Source of the DNA: Nissabacter sp. SGAir0207
GTDB taxonomy: Bacteria; Pseudomonadota; Gammaproteobacteria; Enterobacterales; Enterobacteriaceae
DNA length: 64,000 nucleotides
Assembly (NCBI RefSeq): GCF_005491205.1
Contig: NZ_CP028035.1
Coordinates: forward strand, 868,001-932,000
Direction: 5' to 3'
The notes below the pieces were generated by a model that saw nothing but the letters and a program-made list of their open reading frames with translations, was not told the DNA's origin and searched no databases. Positions 30,412-41,796 of the stretch are shown here, in pieces (positions within the stretch are counted from its first letter, which is position 1; every line of letters begins with the position of its first letter). The position numbers were made by a program, and so were the translations under genes.

Positions 30412-31593
30412 ATGCAATTGCGGAAAACACTCTTGGTAGGATTGGTTTCAACGGCCCTGCTGAGTGGGTGCTCACTGTTCAGCGGTGAAGAGGACGTGGT
30501 CACCATGTCCCCACTGCCGAAAGTGGAAAATCAATTTACGCCGACCAAGGTCTGGGACGTCTCCGTGGGCGACGGCACCGGTGAGTTCTACTCCAACCTG
30601 CGCCCGGCCTGGCAGGGCAGTAGCGTATTCGCCGCTGACCGCGACGGTCTGGTGAAGGCGCTGGATGCCGACAGCGGCAAAGAGATCTGGAAGGTAGACC
30701 TGTCTGAGAAGACTGGTTTCTTCTCCAGCAACCGTCCGGCGCTGCTCTCCGGCGGCCTGACGGCCTCTGGTAGCCACGTCTATGTCGGCAGCGAGCGCGC
30801 CGAGGTCTATGCACTGAACAGCAGTGACGGCCAGGTTGCCTGGAAAACCCGCGTAGCGGGCGAAGCGGTCTCCCGCCCGGTGGTCAGCGATGGTCTGGTG
30901 CTGGTGCACACCAGCAACGGCATGTTGCAGGGGCTGAGCGAGAAGGATGGCACCGTGCAGTGGACGGTGAACCTGGATATGCCTTCCCTGAGCCTGCGTG
31001 GCGAATCTGCCCCTACTACCGCCTTCGGTGCAGCGATTGTCGGTGGCGACAATGGCCGCGTCAGCGCGGTGCTGATGAAAGAGGGCCAGTTGATCTGGCA
31101 ACAGCGCATCTCCCAGCCAAGCGGCGCCACGGAGATTGACCGCCTGAATGACGTGGACACCACGCCGGTCGTGGTAGAGGGCGTGGTCTACGCACTCGGC
31201 TACAACGGCAACCTGGTGGCACTGGATCTGCGCTCCGGCCAGATCGTCTGGCGACGTGAAGTGGGATCGGTCAGCGACTTTATCGTCGATGCCGGTCGCA
31301 TCTTTATTGTCGATCAGGATGACCGCGTCGTGGCGCTCAACACCCAGGGCGGCGTCAGCCTGTGGCGGCAGAGCGATCTGCTGCACCGCAACCTGACTGC
31401 GCCGGTGTTGTATAATGGTTATCTGGTGGTCGGTGATGCCGAAGGCTATCTGCACTGGATCAATACGGATGATGGCCGTTTCGTGGCCCAGCACAAAGTG
31501 GACGGCTCCGGCCTGCTCAGCGCGCCGGTCGTGGCGAGCGATAAATTGCTGGTACAAGCGAAAAGCGGTGACGTTTACGCGTTCACCCGCTAA
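30412..31593 (+). CDS. bamB: Outer-membrane protein assembly factor BamB
   Basis: A 393-residue lipoprotein of the BAM complex. The signal peptide ends at LLSGC (lipobox Cys near 19). The rest forms an eight-bladed beta-propeller with PQQ-like repeats (DADSGKEIWKVDL, LNSSDGQVAWKTRV, LDLRSGQIVWRREVGS). ATG 30412 is preferred over 30406 because AAGGGG lies six bases upstream and the protein then begins MQLRKTLL as in E. coli. Confidence 0.96.
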   Translation: MQLRKTLLVGLVSTALLSGCSLFSGEEDVVTMSPLPKVENQFTPTKVWDVSVGDGTGEFYSNLRPAWQGSSVFAADRDGLVKALDADSGKEIWKVDLSEKTGFFSSNRPALLSGGLTASGSHVYVGSERAEVYALNSSDGQVAWKTRVAGEAVSRPVVSDGLVLVHTSNGMLQGLSEKDGTVQWTVNLDMPSLSLRGESAPTTAFGAAIVGGDNGRVSAVLMKEGQLIWQQRISQPSGATEIDRLNDVDTTPVVVEGVVYALGYNGNLVALDLRSGQIVWRREVGSVSDFIVDAGRIFIVDQDDRVVALNTQGGVSLWRQSDLLHRNLTAPVLYNGYLVVGDAEGYLHWINTDDGRFVAQHKVDGSGLLSAPVVASDKLLVQAKSGDVYAFTR

Positions 31594-31632
31594 CATTCGG
31601 TAACATACCTTGGGCTGCGTTGGCGGCTCCCC

Positions 31633-31667
31633 AACGGCTCCTGTTGATCAGGGGCCGTTTCGTCTTT
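31633..31667 (+). terminator. Terminator of bamB
   Basis: AACGGC...CCTG pairs with CAGG...CCGTT, followed by a T-rich stretch (TTTCGTCTTTTTG). The stem has internal mismatches. Confidence 0.7.
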
Positions 31668-31737
31668 TTGAAACGCATCACCCGCCCTACATGGGTTTTG
31701 CGTAACATGTTGATTTATAAGTAATGAGGCTGCAACA

Positions 31738-33228
31738 ATGATACCTGTCGTCGCGCTGGTCGGGCGCCCGAATGTGGGTAAATCCACCCTGTTTAACCGT
31801 TTGACCAAAACGCGTGATGCGTTAGTGGCGGATTTCCCCGGGCTGACGCGTGACCGCAAGTATGGTCGTGCAGAAGTGGAAGGCAACGAGTTCATCATCG
31901 TCGATACCGGCGGGATTGATGGCACTGAAGATGGCGTGGAAACGCACATGGCTGGCCAGTCGCTGAAGGCGATTGAAGAGGCGGACATCGTGCTGTTCAT
32001 GGTCGATGCGCGCGCGGGCCTGATGCCAGCGGATGAGGGCATCGCCAAGCACCTACGCAGCCGCGAGAAGGCCACTTTCCTGGTCGCCAACAAGGTGGAC
32101 GGCCTTGACGCTGACGCCGCCGCCGCGGACTTCTACTCCCTTGGCATGGGCGAAGTGCACGCCATCGCGGCCTCGCACGGCCGTGGCATCACCCAGCTGA
32201 TTGAGCACGTGCTGCTGCCGTTCGTCGATCACGAAGAGCCAGCTGAGCTGACGGAAGAGGAGGCGAACGCCGCCTACTGGGCCGAGCAGCTGGGCGAGGA
32301 GGCGGAAGCCGCCGCTGCCGCAGAAGCGGAAGAGGAGGATTTCGATCCGGAGAGCCTGCCGATCAAACTGGCCATCGTGGGCCGTCCGAACGTCGGCAAA
32401 TCCACCCTGACCAACCGCATCCTCGGCGAAGAGCGCGTGGTGGTCTATGACATGCCCGGCACCACCCGTGACAGCATCTACATCCCGATGGTGCGTGACG
32501 AGCGCGAATACGTGCTGATCGACACCGCTGGCGTGCGCAAGCGCGGCAAAGTGACCGACACCGTAGAGAAGTTCTCTGTCATCAAAACCCTGCAGGCGAT
32601 TGAAGACGCCAACGTGGTGCTGCTGGTGATTGACGCGCGCGAAGGCATCTCCGATCAGGATCTGTCGCTGCTCGGCTTCGTGCTTAACAGCGGTCGCTCG
32701 CTGGTGATCGTGGTCAACAAGTGGGATGGCCTGTCGCAGGAGATCCGCGACCAGGTGAAAGAGACGCTGGATCTGCGTCTGGGCTTCATTGACTTCGCCC
32801 GCATCCACTTCATCTCCGCCCTGCACGGCAGCGGCGTCGGCAACCTGTTTGAGTCGGTCAACGAAGCCTACCGCTGCGCCACCCGCCGCGTTGGTACTTC
32901 GCTGCTGACCCGCATCATGCAGATGGCCGCCGATGACCACCAGCCGCCGCTGGTGCGTGGCCGTCGCGTGAAGCTGAAATATGCCCACGCCGGTGGCTAC
33001 AATCCGCCGATCGTGGTGATCCACGGTAACCAGGTGCAGGATCTGCCGGACTCCTACAAGCGTTACCTGATGAACTACTACCGCCGCTCGCTGGAGGTGA
33101 TGGGGACGCCAATCCGCATCCAGTTCAAAGAGGGTGAGAACCCGTTTGCTGGCAAGCGTAACACCTTGACGCCAAACCAGATGCGCAAGCGCAAGCGCCT
33201 GATGAGCCACCTGAAAAAGAGCAAATAA
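31738..33228 (+). CDS. der: Ribosome-associated GTPase Der (EngA)
   Basis: Essential GTPase in 50S subunit maturation, 496 residues. It has two G domains: the first with GRPNVGKST at about 8-16, DTGGI and NKVD; the second with [24 protein letters not shown] and NKWDGL. An acidic linker ([20 protein letters not shown]) separates them, and a KH-like domain ends in the basic [18 protein letters not shown] precedes the ATG. A strong terminator follows. Confidence 0.98.
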   Translation: MIPVVALVGRPNVGKSTLFNRLTKTRDALVADFPGLTRDRKYGRAEVEGNEFIIVDTGGIDGTEDGVETHMAGQSLKAIEEADIVLFMVDARAGLMPADEGIAKHLRSREKATFLVANKVDGLDADAAAADFYSLGMGEVHAIAASHGRGITQLIEHVLLPFVDHEEPAELTEEEANAAYWAEQLGEEAEAAAAAEAEEEDFDPESLPIKLAIVGRPNVGKSTLTNRILGEERVVVYDMPGTTRDSIYIPMVRDEREYVLIDTAGVRKRGKVTDTVEKFSVIKTLQAIEDANVVLLVIDAREGISDQDLSLLGFVLNSGRSLVIVVNKWDGLSQEIRDQVKETLDLRLGFIDFARIHFISALHGSGVGNLFESVNEAYRCATRRVGTSLLTRIMQMAADDHQPPLVRGRRVKLKYAHAGGYNPPIVVIHGNQVQDLPDSYKRYLMNYYRRSLEVMGTPIRIQFKEGENPFAGKRNTLTPNQMRKRKRLMSHLKKSK

Positions 33229-33234
33229 CCGACG

Positions 33235-33268
33235 CGGGATGCACCATTAAGTGCATCCCGTTTTTTTT
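33235..33268 (+). terminator. Terminator of der
   Basis: Ten-base-pair perfect stem CGGGATGCAC/GTGCATCCCG with a CATTAA loop, followed by eight T residues. Confidence 0.95.
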
Positions 33269-33282
33269 GAGAAGGAAAAGGG

Positions 33283-34239
33283 ATGATGTGGCAGACCTGG
33301 AGTTTTGCACTGGGCGTGACCGTGCCCAACCTGTTGTTGCTGGTGTTAGGGATCTTTTTAAAGCGCGTTAACATCATGGATGACCACTTCTGCGACAAGG
33401 CCAGCCGGGTCGTCTTCAACGTCGCGCTACCCTGCCTGCTGTTTTTCAGCGTCTCCACCCACAATAGCGAAGCTGGCCACAACCTGCCGCTGGCCGTGTA
33501 TGGCGGTCTGGCGACCCTCGTCAGTTTCCTGCTGCTGGAGTTGGCGGCGCTGAAGCTGGTCAAAGACCCACGTGAGCGCGGCATTTTTGTGCAGGGTGCT
33601 TTTCGTGCCAACACTGGCATTGCCGGGCTGGCCTACGCCTCGCTGGCGTTTGGCAAAGAGGGGGTGGCGCTTGGCTCGATGTATATTGCCGTCACCGTCA
33701 TCCTGTTCAACGTGCTGTCGGTGATTACCCTGAGCCGTAGCTTGCAGACCGGGGCAGGGAAGGGGCCAAGCCTCGCCTCCATCCTGCGCGGGATTGTCAC
33801 CAACCCCCTGATCATCGGCTTGGTGCTGGGCCTGCTGTTCAAGCAGACCCACTGGACGATGCCGGACGCCATCTACTCCACCGGGGAGTTTATCTCTGGC
33901 ATGGCGCTGCCGCTGGCGATGCTCTGCGCCGGGGCCAGCCTTGACTGGCGCGCGATGTTTCGCAGCTCCAATGTCGCGGCCTTCTCCTCCATCGCGCGGG
34001 TGCTGGTGGTGCCGGGGCTGATGACCCTCGGCGCGGCGCTGTTCGGCTTTACCGGCGCGGCGCTGGGCGTGATTTTCCTCTTCTCCTGCACCCCCACCGC
34101 CGCTGGCAGTTATGTCATGACGCGGGCGATGGGCGGCAACGCCACGCTGGCGGCGAACATCATCGCCCTCACTACCCTCGGCTCCTTCTTCACCACCGCG
34201 CTGGGGCTGGCGCTGCTGCGTAGCCTCAATCTGGTGTAA
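33283..34239 (+). CDS. AEC-family (auxin efflux carrier type) transporter
   Basis: A 318-residue inner-membrane protein with about ten hydrophobic segments, typical of bacterial AEC permeases (related to YfdV and MdcF). Characteristic parts are LPCLLFFSVS near residue 50, FRANTGIAGLAYA, and the second-half NPLIIGLVLGLLF and GASLDWR. The substrate is not known; relatives are linked to malonate, malate or other anions. GAAGGAAAAGGG precedes the ATG. Its stop is two bases from the stop of the convergent MBL-fold gene. Confidence 0.85.
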   Translation: MMWQTWSFALGVTVPNLLLLVLGIFLKRVNIMDDHFCDKASRVVFNVALPCLLFFSVSTHNSEAGHNLPLAVYGGLATLVSFLLLELAALKLVKDPRERGIFVQGAFRANTGIAGLAYASLAFGKEGVALGSMYIAVTVILFNVLSVITLSRSLQTGAGKGPSLASILRGIVTNPLIIGLVLGLLFKQTHWTMPDAIYSTGEFISGMALPLAMLCAGASLDWRAMFRSSNVAAFSSIARVLVVPGLMTLGAALFGFTGAALGVIFLFSCTPTAAGSYVMTRAMGGNATLAANIIALTTLGSFFTTALGLALLRSLNLV

Positions 34240-34241
34240 CC

Positions 34242-35075
34242 TCAGGGCGCCCGCTGGGCCAGACGCTCAAACTCCTTGGCGTCATGGCTACAGAACATCT
34301 GTACACCGGCCTGTGGGTCGCAGGAGAGCGCCCGCAGCCGCTGCTGGTTGTGGCGGCGCGCGGTGCGATCCTGCTCCATCATCCATTGGTAGAAGCGCAG
34401 GCCGGGCGTGCAGTGGCGCTCCGGCTGGCCCACCTCATCCCGGTAGAAGTAGGCGTCACCAGCGTGCAGCAACCAGCCGTCGCCCTGACGGATTGCCACC
34501 CCGGCGTGGCCGGTGGTGTGGCCCGCCAGCGGGATCAGCAGCACCTCCGGCGGCAGGCCGGTCAGGCCGCGCACCGCGTCAAAGCCGTTCCACCCCTCGC
34601 CACCCGGCTGGTAGAAGTGCCACTGGCGCACCTGCTCCCACTGGCTGTCGCGGTAACGCGCATGGCGCAGCCAGTTGCGGCGGTTGCGGGCGGCGTCCGC
34701 CTCCTGTTGCAGCACATGCACTTGGGCGTGCGGGAAGTCGCTCAGCCCGCCAGCGTGGTCAAAATCGAGATGGGTCAGCACGATGTGGCGCACATCCTGG
34801 GGTGAGAAGCCGCGCTGCGTGATTTGCGCCAGCGCGGTGTCCTGCTGGCGGTAGCGAATGTTGTTCAGCAGGCGGAAGAAGGGGGAGAGGCGCTGCTGCG
34901 GATGGGCCATGTCGGCGCGGCCAAAGCCGGTATCCACCAGCACCAGCCCGTGCTGCGCCGTCTCCAGCAGCAGGCAGTGGCAGGTAAGTTGCGCGGTCAA
35001 CCCCTTGCTGAACCCGTCAAAAAAGGCGCCGCCCAGCGGGCACATGCAGCCGCAGTTGAGGTGATGGATATGCAT
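34242..35075 (-). CDS. MBL-fold metallo-hydrolase
   Basis: A 277-residue enzyme of the metallo-beta-lactamase superfamily with the metal motif LTHLDFDHAGGL (HxDxDH type), GHTTGHAGV and LLHAGDAYF. This HxxxD pattern is seen in lactonase and hydrolase branches (AHL-lactonase-like proteins); the substrate cannot be told from sequence. The frame opens at 35090, but the AAGGAG site lies inside that extension, just before ATG 35075 (MHIHHLNCGCMCPLGG). The Cys-rich start is typical of this subfamily. Confidence 0.82.
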   Translation of the reverse strand: MHIHHLNCGCMCPLGGAFFDGFSKGLTAQLTCHCLLLETAQHGLVLVDTGFGRADMAHPQQRLSPFFRLLNNIRYRQQDTALAQITQRGFSPQDVRHIVLTHLDFDHAGGLSDFPHAQVHVLQQEADAARNRRNWLRHARYRDSQWEQVRQWHFYQPGGEGWNGFDAVRGLTGLPPEVLLIPLAGHTTGHAGVAIRQGDGWLLHAGDAYFYRDEVGQPERHCTPGLRFYQWMMEQDRTARRHNQQRLRALSCDPQAGVQMFCSHDAKEFERLAQRAP

Positions 35076-35201
35076 AGCGCTCCTTATCATGGGGGTAAGT
35101 GGTTAAGTGTATGCCAAGCCGGGAAAGTTGCCCGCCGCCGCAGAGGCGCTACACTGGAGGGTGCCGGCGCCTGCCGGCGGGAGAGCCAAAAGGAGAGCAT
35201 G

Positions 35202-35429
35202 ATGATGGCAACCTGTCCTGTCTGCGCACAGGCGATGAGCGAGCAAAACGGCCACTACCTCTGCCCGAAGGGGCACGGGGAGTTTCGTCAGGAGGCGGCC
35301 TGCCCGGAGTGCGGCCTGCCGCTGGAGGTGTTGAAGGCCTGTGGCGCGGTGGACTACTTCTGTCCCAACGGCCACGGCCTGATCTCCAAGATGCGGGTAA
35401 AGTTCTGCTATATCAAAGAGAAGGGCTAG
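35202..35429 (+). CDS. yfgJ: Zinc-ribbon protein YfgJ
   Basis: A 75-residue protein with zinc-binding CxxC pairs (CPVC, CPEC) and single Cys/His positions in YLCPKGHGE and YFCPNGHGLIS. The core LEVLKACGAVDYFC is nearly identical to E. coli YfgJ, which also lies between der and xseA. The function is unknown. Three in-frame ATGs (35199, 35202, 35205) follow AAAGGAGAG; 35202 is a compromise on spacing. The last four bases overlap the convergent emfourin gene. Confidence 0.88.
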   Translation: MMATCPVCAQAMSEQNGHYLCPKGHGEFRQEAACPECGLPLEVLKACGAVDYFCPNGHGLISKMRVKFCYIKEKG

Positions 35430-35785
35430 CGCGACGGCTCATCCGGCACGCCGTCGCCATCCAGGTCGCCTGACTTCCACAGCTGGATCAGCTCCTGCGG
35501 CGTGCGCGTCTCCGGGATCTCCAGCACCCAGTCCTGATAGTTGGCCGAGGTAAAGTGGATCTCCAGCCGAAAGTAGCGCTGGTCGCCACTGCCGGCGCGG
35601 CCGGGTTGCTGCTCCGCGTAGGGCAGCAGTTGGTTGATCAGCTGGCACAGGCGCGCACGCGTCTCGTCACTGACCTCTGACAGGCAGATGCGGCGCGGCC
35701 CGCTCAGTTTGGGGATGAAGGCGAAGCCCCCCTCCCGTACCAAGATAATCACCGCGTCTGGCCGCAGCTCTGAAAGCTGTTTCAT
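35426..35785 (-). CDS. Emfourin, protein inhibitor of protealysin-type M4 peptidases
   Basis: A 119-residue protein (MKQLSELRPDAVIILVREGGFAF) encoded directly downstream of protealysin. Its ATG overlaps the protease stop codon (ATGA), so translation is probably coupled. Emfourins are proteinaceous inhibitors first described from the same gene pair in Serratia proteamaculans. There is no signal peptide, matching the leaderless protease. The frame is open to 35809, but the coupled ATG is the better start. The C-terminal tail has a DxDxDGxxD pattern (residues 107-115), which looks like a calcium-binding loop. Confidence 0.82.
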   Translation of the reverse strand: MKQLSELRPDAVIILVREGGFAFIPKLSGPRRICLSEVSDETRARLCQLINQLLPYAEQQPGRAGSGDQRYFRLEIHFTSANYQDWVLEIPETRTPQELIQLWKSGDLDGDGVPDEPSR

Positions 35786-36819
35786 CACAGCACCCCCACT
35801 TGCTCCCATGCCGCCTGTACCGCTTGGGCGGTGGCATCATCAAAGCGCTGCCCGGCATGGCGTACGGTAAACTGGGCGAAGGTGGCGAAGTCAGCATCCT
35901 GCGGCAGGGTTTTGTCGCACACCGTGTCATACCAGGCATAGCCAGCGCGCTCCCAGGCGAAGCCGCCGAGGGCGGTCGCCGCCAGGTAGAAGGCACGGTT
36001 CGGGATGCCGGAGTTGAGGTGGACGCCACCGTTGTCATCACGCGTCTGGATATACTCCTTCATGTGCGCGGGCTGCGGATCCTTGCCGAGCAGCGGATCG
36101 TCATAGGCGGTGCCCGGCGCCGACATCGATCGCAGCCCCTTGCCATTGATCCCCTTCGCCAGCAGCCCCTCGCCGATGATCCAGTCCGCCTGTTCCGCGC
36201 TCTGCTGGCGCTGGAACTGCTTCACCAGCGAGCCGAACACATCGGAGAGCGACTCATTCAGCGCACCGGCCTGCTGGAAGTAGATCAACCCCGCCTCACT
36301 CTCGGTGACGCCGTGCGCCAGCTCGTGGCCGACCACGTCGATGGCGATGGTGAAGCGGTTGAAGATCTCCCCGTCGCCGTCGCCAAACACCATCTGCGCG
36401 CCGTTCCAGAAGGCGTTCTGGTAATTCTTGTCATAGTGGACGGTGCCAGCCAGCACCAGCCCCTTGCCATCCAGCGAGTTGCGCCGGTACGCCTGCCAGA
36501 AGAAGTCATAGGTGACGCCAAGGTAGTCATAGGCCTCTGTCACGGCGATATCGTCGGTGGCGGGCTGCCCCTCGCTGCGCACCACTTGCCCCGGCAGGTC
36601 GGTATCATGTTGCGCGTCATAGATCGTGCGCTGCACTTCGCCCGGCGTGGCGACATCCGCCACCTCCTGACGAGGGAATGGCTCTGCCATCAGGGTGCGG
36701 ACGTGGGTCAGGGTCTGCTGGGCGCGGGTGCGCTGCGGCTCGGTGCCGTGCTCGACAATGCGTCGCAGGATGTAGGGGGGAATTACGCTGTATCGTACGG
36801 TGGAATGACCGTCGCTCAT
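35785..36819 (-). CDS. Protealysin-like M4 metalloprotease precursor
   Basis: A 344-residue thermolysin-family zinc protease. The short propeptide (about 1-50) carries the PPYILRR motif of the protealysin group. The catalytic domain shows HELAH at 165-169 and the third zinc ligand Glu189 in NESLSD, and the GxxNRAF-like substrate region. No signal peptide is visible; protealysins cleave intracellular proteins and host actin and have been linked to invasion. The last base pairs overlap emfourin. A 127-bp interval separates it from the xseA stop. Confidence 0.9.
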   Translation of the reverse strand: MSDGHSTVRYSVIPPYILRRIVEHGTEPQRTRAQQTLTHVRTLMAEPFPRQEVADVATPGEVQRTIYDAQHDTDLPGQVVRSEGQPATDDIAVTEAYDYLGVTYDFFWQAYRRNSLDGKGLVLAGTVHYDKNYQNAFWNGAQMVFGDGDGEIFNRFTIAIDVVGHELAHGVTESEAGLIYFQQAGALNESLSDVFGSLVKQFQRQQSAEQADWIIGEGLLAKGINGKGLRSMSAPGTAYDDPLLGKDPQPAHMKEYIQTRDDNGGVHLNSGIPNRAFYLAATALGGFAWERAGYAWYDTVCDKTLPQDADFATFAQFTVRHAGQRFDDATAQAVQAAWEQVGVL

Positions 36820-36946
36820 GCCAATCTCCTTGTCAAAGATGCCTGGACAGGCGGAATACTGCGGGGCGGCCAGTGATAACCGCCTGATTAACAGTATAGT
36901 CCTTGCACAAGGGGCGGCGAGGATTTACCCAATCCTGACACGAGGG

Positions 36947-38323
36947 TCAGGATTTTGGCGTGCGCTTGCGGGCGGGCTTGAGGGGCGTGACCTGGGTGAT
37001 TTCACTCTCCACCCAGCCATCGGCCAGCCGCGTGGTGAGCCGTTCGCCCGGCGTGGCCTGCGCCACCTGCTTCAGCACCTCGCCGCTGGGGGCGGTGGTA
37101 ACGCTGTAGCCGCGCGCCAGCGTCGCCAGCGGGCTGACCGCCTCCAGCTGGGTGCAGGCGGTGGCGAAGCGCTGGCGCTGCTCGGCCAGTTGCTGCGCCA
37201 GTGCCTGATTCAGCCGGTAGCGCAGCGCCTGCACCCGCTGCTGGGTGCGGTGGATGCGGGTCTGCGGCGGGTGCTGCATCAGCCGCTGTTGCAGGCGATC
37301 CGCCCGGCGCAGCAGTTGGCGCAGATGCTGCTGCATCGCCTCGTCCAGCCGGCGGCGCAGGCGGAACAGCGCAGTCTGCTGGCGCGACAGCCGCAGTTGC
37401 GGGTGCTGCTGTTGCAGGCGGTGGTGCAGGCGGGTGAAGCGGCGCGACTGCTGGGCGAGGAAGTAGTCCATCGCCATCTCCAGCCGCTGCTGCTGGGACT
37501 GGAGCTGGCGCAGCAGCTCCAGCTGGTTGCGGCTGATCAGCTCGGCGGCGGCGGAGGGGGTCGGCGCGCGCAGGTCAGCGACAAAATCAGCGATGGTGAC
37601 GTCCGTCTCGTGGCCGACGGCGCTCACCACCGGGATGCGGCTGGCAAAAATGGCGCGCGCCACCCGCTCATCGTTGAAGCTCCAGAGATCCTCCAGCGAG
37701 CCGCCGCCGCGCCCAACAATCAGCACGTCACACTCGTTGCGGCGGTTGGCCGTCTTAATGGCGCGCACGATCATCGCTGGCGCGTCGGCACCTTGCACCA
37801 GCGTCGGGTAGATGATGACCGGCAGCGACGGATCGCGCCGTTTCAGCACCTGCAACACATCGTGCAGCGCCGCGCCGCTGGCGGAGGTGATCACCCCGAC
37901 GCAGCGCGCCGGTGAGGGCAGGGGCTGCTTGAACTGGGCATCGAACAGCCCCTCGTCCGCCAGCGCCTGTTTCAGCTGCTCATAGCGCTGCTGCAACAGC
38001 CCCTCGCCAGCGGGCTGCATACTCTCGGCAATCAGCTGGTAGTCGCCACGCGGCTCGTAGAGGGTGATGGTGGCGCGCATCAGCACCTGTTGGCCGTTCT
38101 GCGGGCGGAAGGTGGTGCGGCGGTTGGCATTGCGGAACATGGCGCAGCGCACTTGGGCACGGTCATCCTTCAGCGTGAAGTACCAGTGGCCGGAAGCGGG
38201 CTGTGACAGGTTGGAGATTTCGCCGGAGAGCCAGATCTGACCCATCTCTCCCTCCAGCAGTTGTCGCACCGTCTGGTTGAGGCGGCTAACCGTGAAAATT
38301 CCTGATGAAGTAGAGTTCGGCAT
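36947..38323 (-). CDS. xseA: Exodeoxyribonuclease VII large subunit
   Basis: Single-strand exonuclease subunit of 458 residues. An OB-fold ([21 protein letters not shown]) is followed by the catalytic region ([60 protein letters not shown]) and a long Gln/Arg-rich coiled coil (about 265-390). The frame is open from 38353, but ATG 38323 ([17 protein letters not shown]) matches the family start. It is divergent from guaB. An AATCCTGAC/GTCAGGATT hairpin (36931-36954) overlaps its stop codon. Confidence 0.96.
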   Translation of the reverse strand: MPNSTSSGIFTVSRLNQTVRQLLEGEMGQIWLSGEISNLSQPASGHWYFTLKDDRAQVRCAMFRNANRRTTFRPQNGQQVLMRATITLYEPRGDYQLIAESMQPAGEGLLQQRYEQLKQALADEGLFDAQFKQPLPSPARCVGVITSASGAALHDVLQVLKRRDPSLPVIIYPTLVQGADAPAMIVRAIKTANRRNECDVLIVGRGGGSLEDLWSFNDERVARAIFASRIPVVSAVGHETDVTIADFVADLRAPTPSAAAELISRNQLELLRQLQSQQQRLEMAMDYFLAQQSRRFTRLHHRLQQQHPQLRLSRQQTALFRLRRRLDEAMQQHLRQLLRRADRLQQRLMQHPPQTRIHRTQQRVQALRYRLNQALAQQLAEQRQRFATACTQLEAVSPLATLARGYSVTTAPSGEVLKQVAQATPGERLTTRLADGWVESEITQVTPLKPARKRTPKS

Positions 38324-38388
38324 GTGATCTTGATCAAGTTTTATAACAGACACTTAATTGGTCGATACTACATGGCTGAAGGGGGTAA

Positions 38389-39957
<1,569 letters not shown>

Positions 39958-39964
39958 TGATCAC

Positions 39965-39999
39965 GGCGGCGGCCAGGGGCCGCCGCCTGCTATTTTCTT
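39965..39999 (+). terminator. Hairpin between guaB and guaA (possible attenuator)
   Basis: A perfect 10-bp stem GGCGGCGGCC/GGCCGCCGCC with an AGG loop, followed after three bases by a T-rich tract (TATTTTCTTTTTC). It lies inside the guaBA operon, so it could partly end transcription or stabilise the guaB 3' end. Confidence 0.6.
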
Positions 40000-40023
40000 T
40001 TTCTTGTTTGGAACTCGTCTCAC

Positions 40024-41601
40024 ATGTCAAAAAATATCCATAAGCATCGTATCCTGATCCTGGATTTTGGTTCTCAGTACACCCAGTTGGTTGCGCGCCG
40101 CGTCCGTGAGATCGGCGTCTATTGTGAACTGTGGGCATGGGACGTCACTGAAGCGCAGATCCGCGACTTCAACCCAAGCGGCATTATCCTCTCCGGCAGC
40201 CCGGAGAGCACCACGGCAGAGAACAGCCCGCGCGCGCCAGAGTACGTCTTCAACGCTGGCGTGCCGGTGTTCGGCATTTGCTATGGCATGCAGACCATGG
40301 CGATGCAGCTGGGCGGCCACGTGGAAGGCTCCAACGAGCGCGAGTTCGGCTACGCGCAGGTGGAGATTCAGGCACAGAGCGCGCTAATCCGTGACATCCA
40401 GGACTCCCTTAGCCCGACCGGCCAGCCGCTGCTGGACGTCTGGATGAGCCACGGCGACAAAGTCACCGCCATCCCGTCCGACTTCGTTACCGTTGCCAGC
40501 ACCGACACCTGCCCGTTTGCCATCATGGCGAACGATGAGAAGCGTTTCTACGGCGTACAGTTCCACCCGGAAGTGACCCACACCCGTCAGGGCCAGCGTA
40601 TGCTGGAGCGTTTCGTGCTGGACATTTGCGGCTGTGAGGCCCTCTGGACGCCAGCCTCGATCATCGAGGATACGGTGGAACGCCTGAAGCAGCAGATCGG
40701 CAACGATCAGGTGATTCTGGGCCTCTCCGGCGGCGTGGACTCCTCCGTGACCGCGCTGCTGCTGCACCGCGCCATCGGTGACCGCCTGACCTGCGTCTTC
40801 GTTGACAACGGCCTGCTGCGCCTGAACGAGGCAGATCAGGTGCTGGAGATGTTCGGCGACCACTTCGGCCTGAACATCGTGCACGTACCGGCGGAAGATC
40901 GCTTCCTGTCGGCGCTGGCGGGCATTGACGACCCAGAGGCCAAGCGCAAGACCATCGGCCGCGTGTTCGTTGAGGTGTTCGACGAAGAGGCGAGCAAGCA
41001 CGAAGAGTTCAAGTGGCTGGCGCAGGGCACCATCTACCCGGATGTGATTGAGTCCGCCGCCTCCGCCACCGGCAAGGCGCACGTCATCAAGTCGCACCAC
41101 AACGTCGGCGGCCTGCCGAAAGAGATGAAGCTGGGTCTGGTTGAACCGCTGAAAGAGCTGTTCAAGGACGAAGTGCGCAAAATCGGCCTGGAGCTGGGCC
41201 TGCCGTACGACATGCTCTACCGTCACCCGTTCCCAGGCCCAGGCCTCGGCGTGCGCGTGCTGGGTGAAGTGAAGAAGGAGTACTGCGACCTGCTGCGCCG
41301 CGCGGACGCCATCTTCATCGAAGAGCTGCACAAAGCCGACCTCTACAACAAGGTCAGCCAGGCCTTCACGGTGTTCCTGCCGGTGCGCTCCGTCGGCGTA
41401 ATGGGCGACGGCCGCAAATATGACTGGGTTGTCTCCCTGCGTGCGGTCGAGACCATCGACTTCATGACCGCCCACTGGGCGCACCTGCCATACGACTTCC
41501 TTGGCCGCGTCTCCAACCGCATCATCAACGAAGTCAACGGCATCTCCCGCGTGGTCTACGACATCTCCGGCAAACCACCGGCAACGATTGAGTGGGAATA
41601 A
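40024..41601 (+). CDS. guaA: GMP synthase (glutamine-hydrolysing)
   Basis: Makes GMP from XMP, ATP and glutamine. It is 525 residues. The N-terminal class-I amidotransferase has [15 protein letters not shown] with the nucleophile Cys and the FHPEVTHT His-Glu. The ATP-pyrophosphatase domain begins [16 protein letters not shown]. The C-terminal dimerisation domain has [16 protein letters not shown] and ends PPATIEWE. It is the second gene of guaBA and ends at a strong terminator. Confidence 0.98.
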   Translation: MSKNIHKHRILILDFGSQYTQLVARRVREIGVYCELWAWDVTEAQIRDFNPSGIILSGSPESTTAENSPRAPEYVFNAGVPVFGICYGMQTMAMQLGGHVEGSNEREFGYAQVEIQAQSALIRDIQDSLSPTGQPLLDVWMSHGDKVTAIPSDFVTVASTDTCPFAIMANDEKRFYGVQFHPEVTHTRQGQRMLERFVLDICGCEALWTPASIIEDTVERLKQQIGNDQVILGLSGGVDSSVTALLLHRAIGDRLTCVFVDNGLLRLNEADQVLEMFGDHFGLNIVHVPAEDRFLSALAGIDDPEAKRKTIGRVFVEVFDEEASKHEEFKWLAQGTIYPDVIESAASATGKAHVIKSHHNVGGLPKEMKLGLVEPLKELFKDEVRKIGLELGLPYDMLYRHPFPGPGLGVRVLGEVKKEYCDLLRRADAIFIEELHKADLYNKVSQAFTVFLPVRSVGVMGDGRKYDWVVSLRAVETIDFMTAHWAHLPYDFLGRVSNRIINEVNGISRVVYDISGKPPATIEWE

Positions 41602-41624
41602 CCCCCGCCTGACCCCCTCCAAAA

Positions 41625-41648
41625 CCCCTGCTCAGGCAGGGGTTTTTT
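41625..41648 (+). terminator. Terminator of guaBA
   Basis: CCCCTGC-TCAG-GCAGGGG stem-loop followed by six T residues. Confidence 0.93.
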
Positions 41649-41796
41649 ATGCCCACTGCTCACAACTTCTCACACCTCTCATCTGTACCCTCACCAAACA
41701 CATAAAATCTCAAACTATGCCTCATGGATGGACAGGGCGCGTCCGGCCGGACGGGGAGGGTGCTAGGGTCAATTAATAAGCCATTGTGAGGTGACG

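Noticed and set aside
36931..36954. AATCCTGAC/GTCAGGATT hairpin at the xseA stop, as a terminator
   Set aside because: On the xseA strand it is not followed by a T-run; it was noted with xseA but not called.
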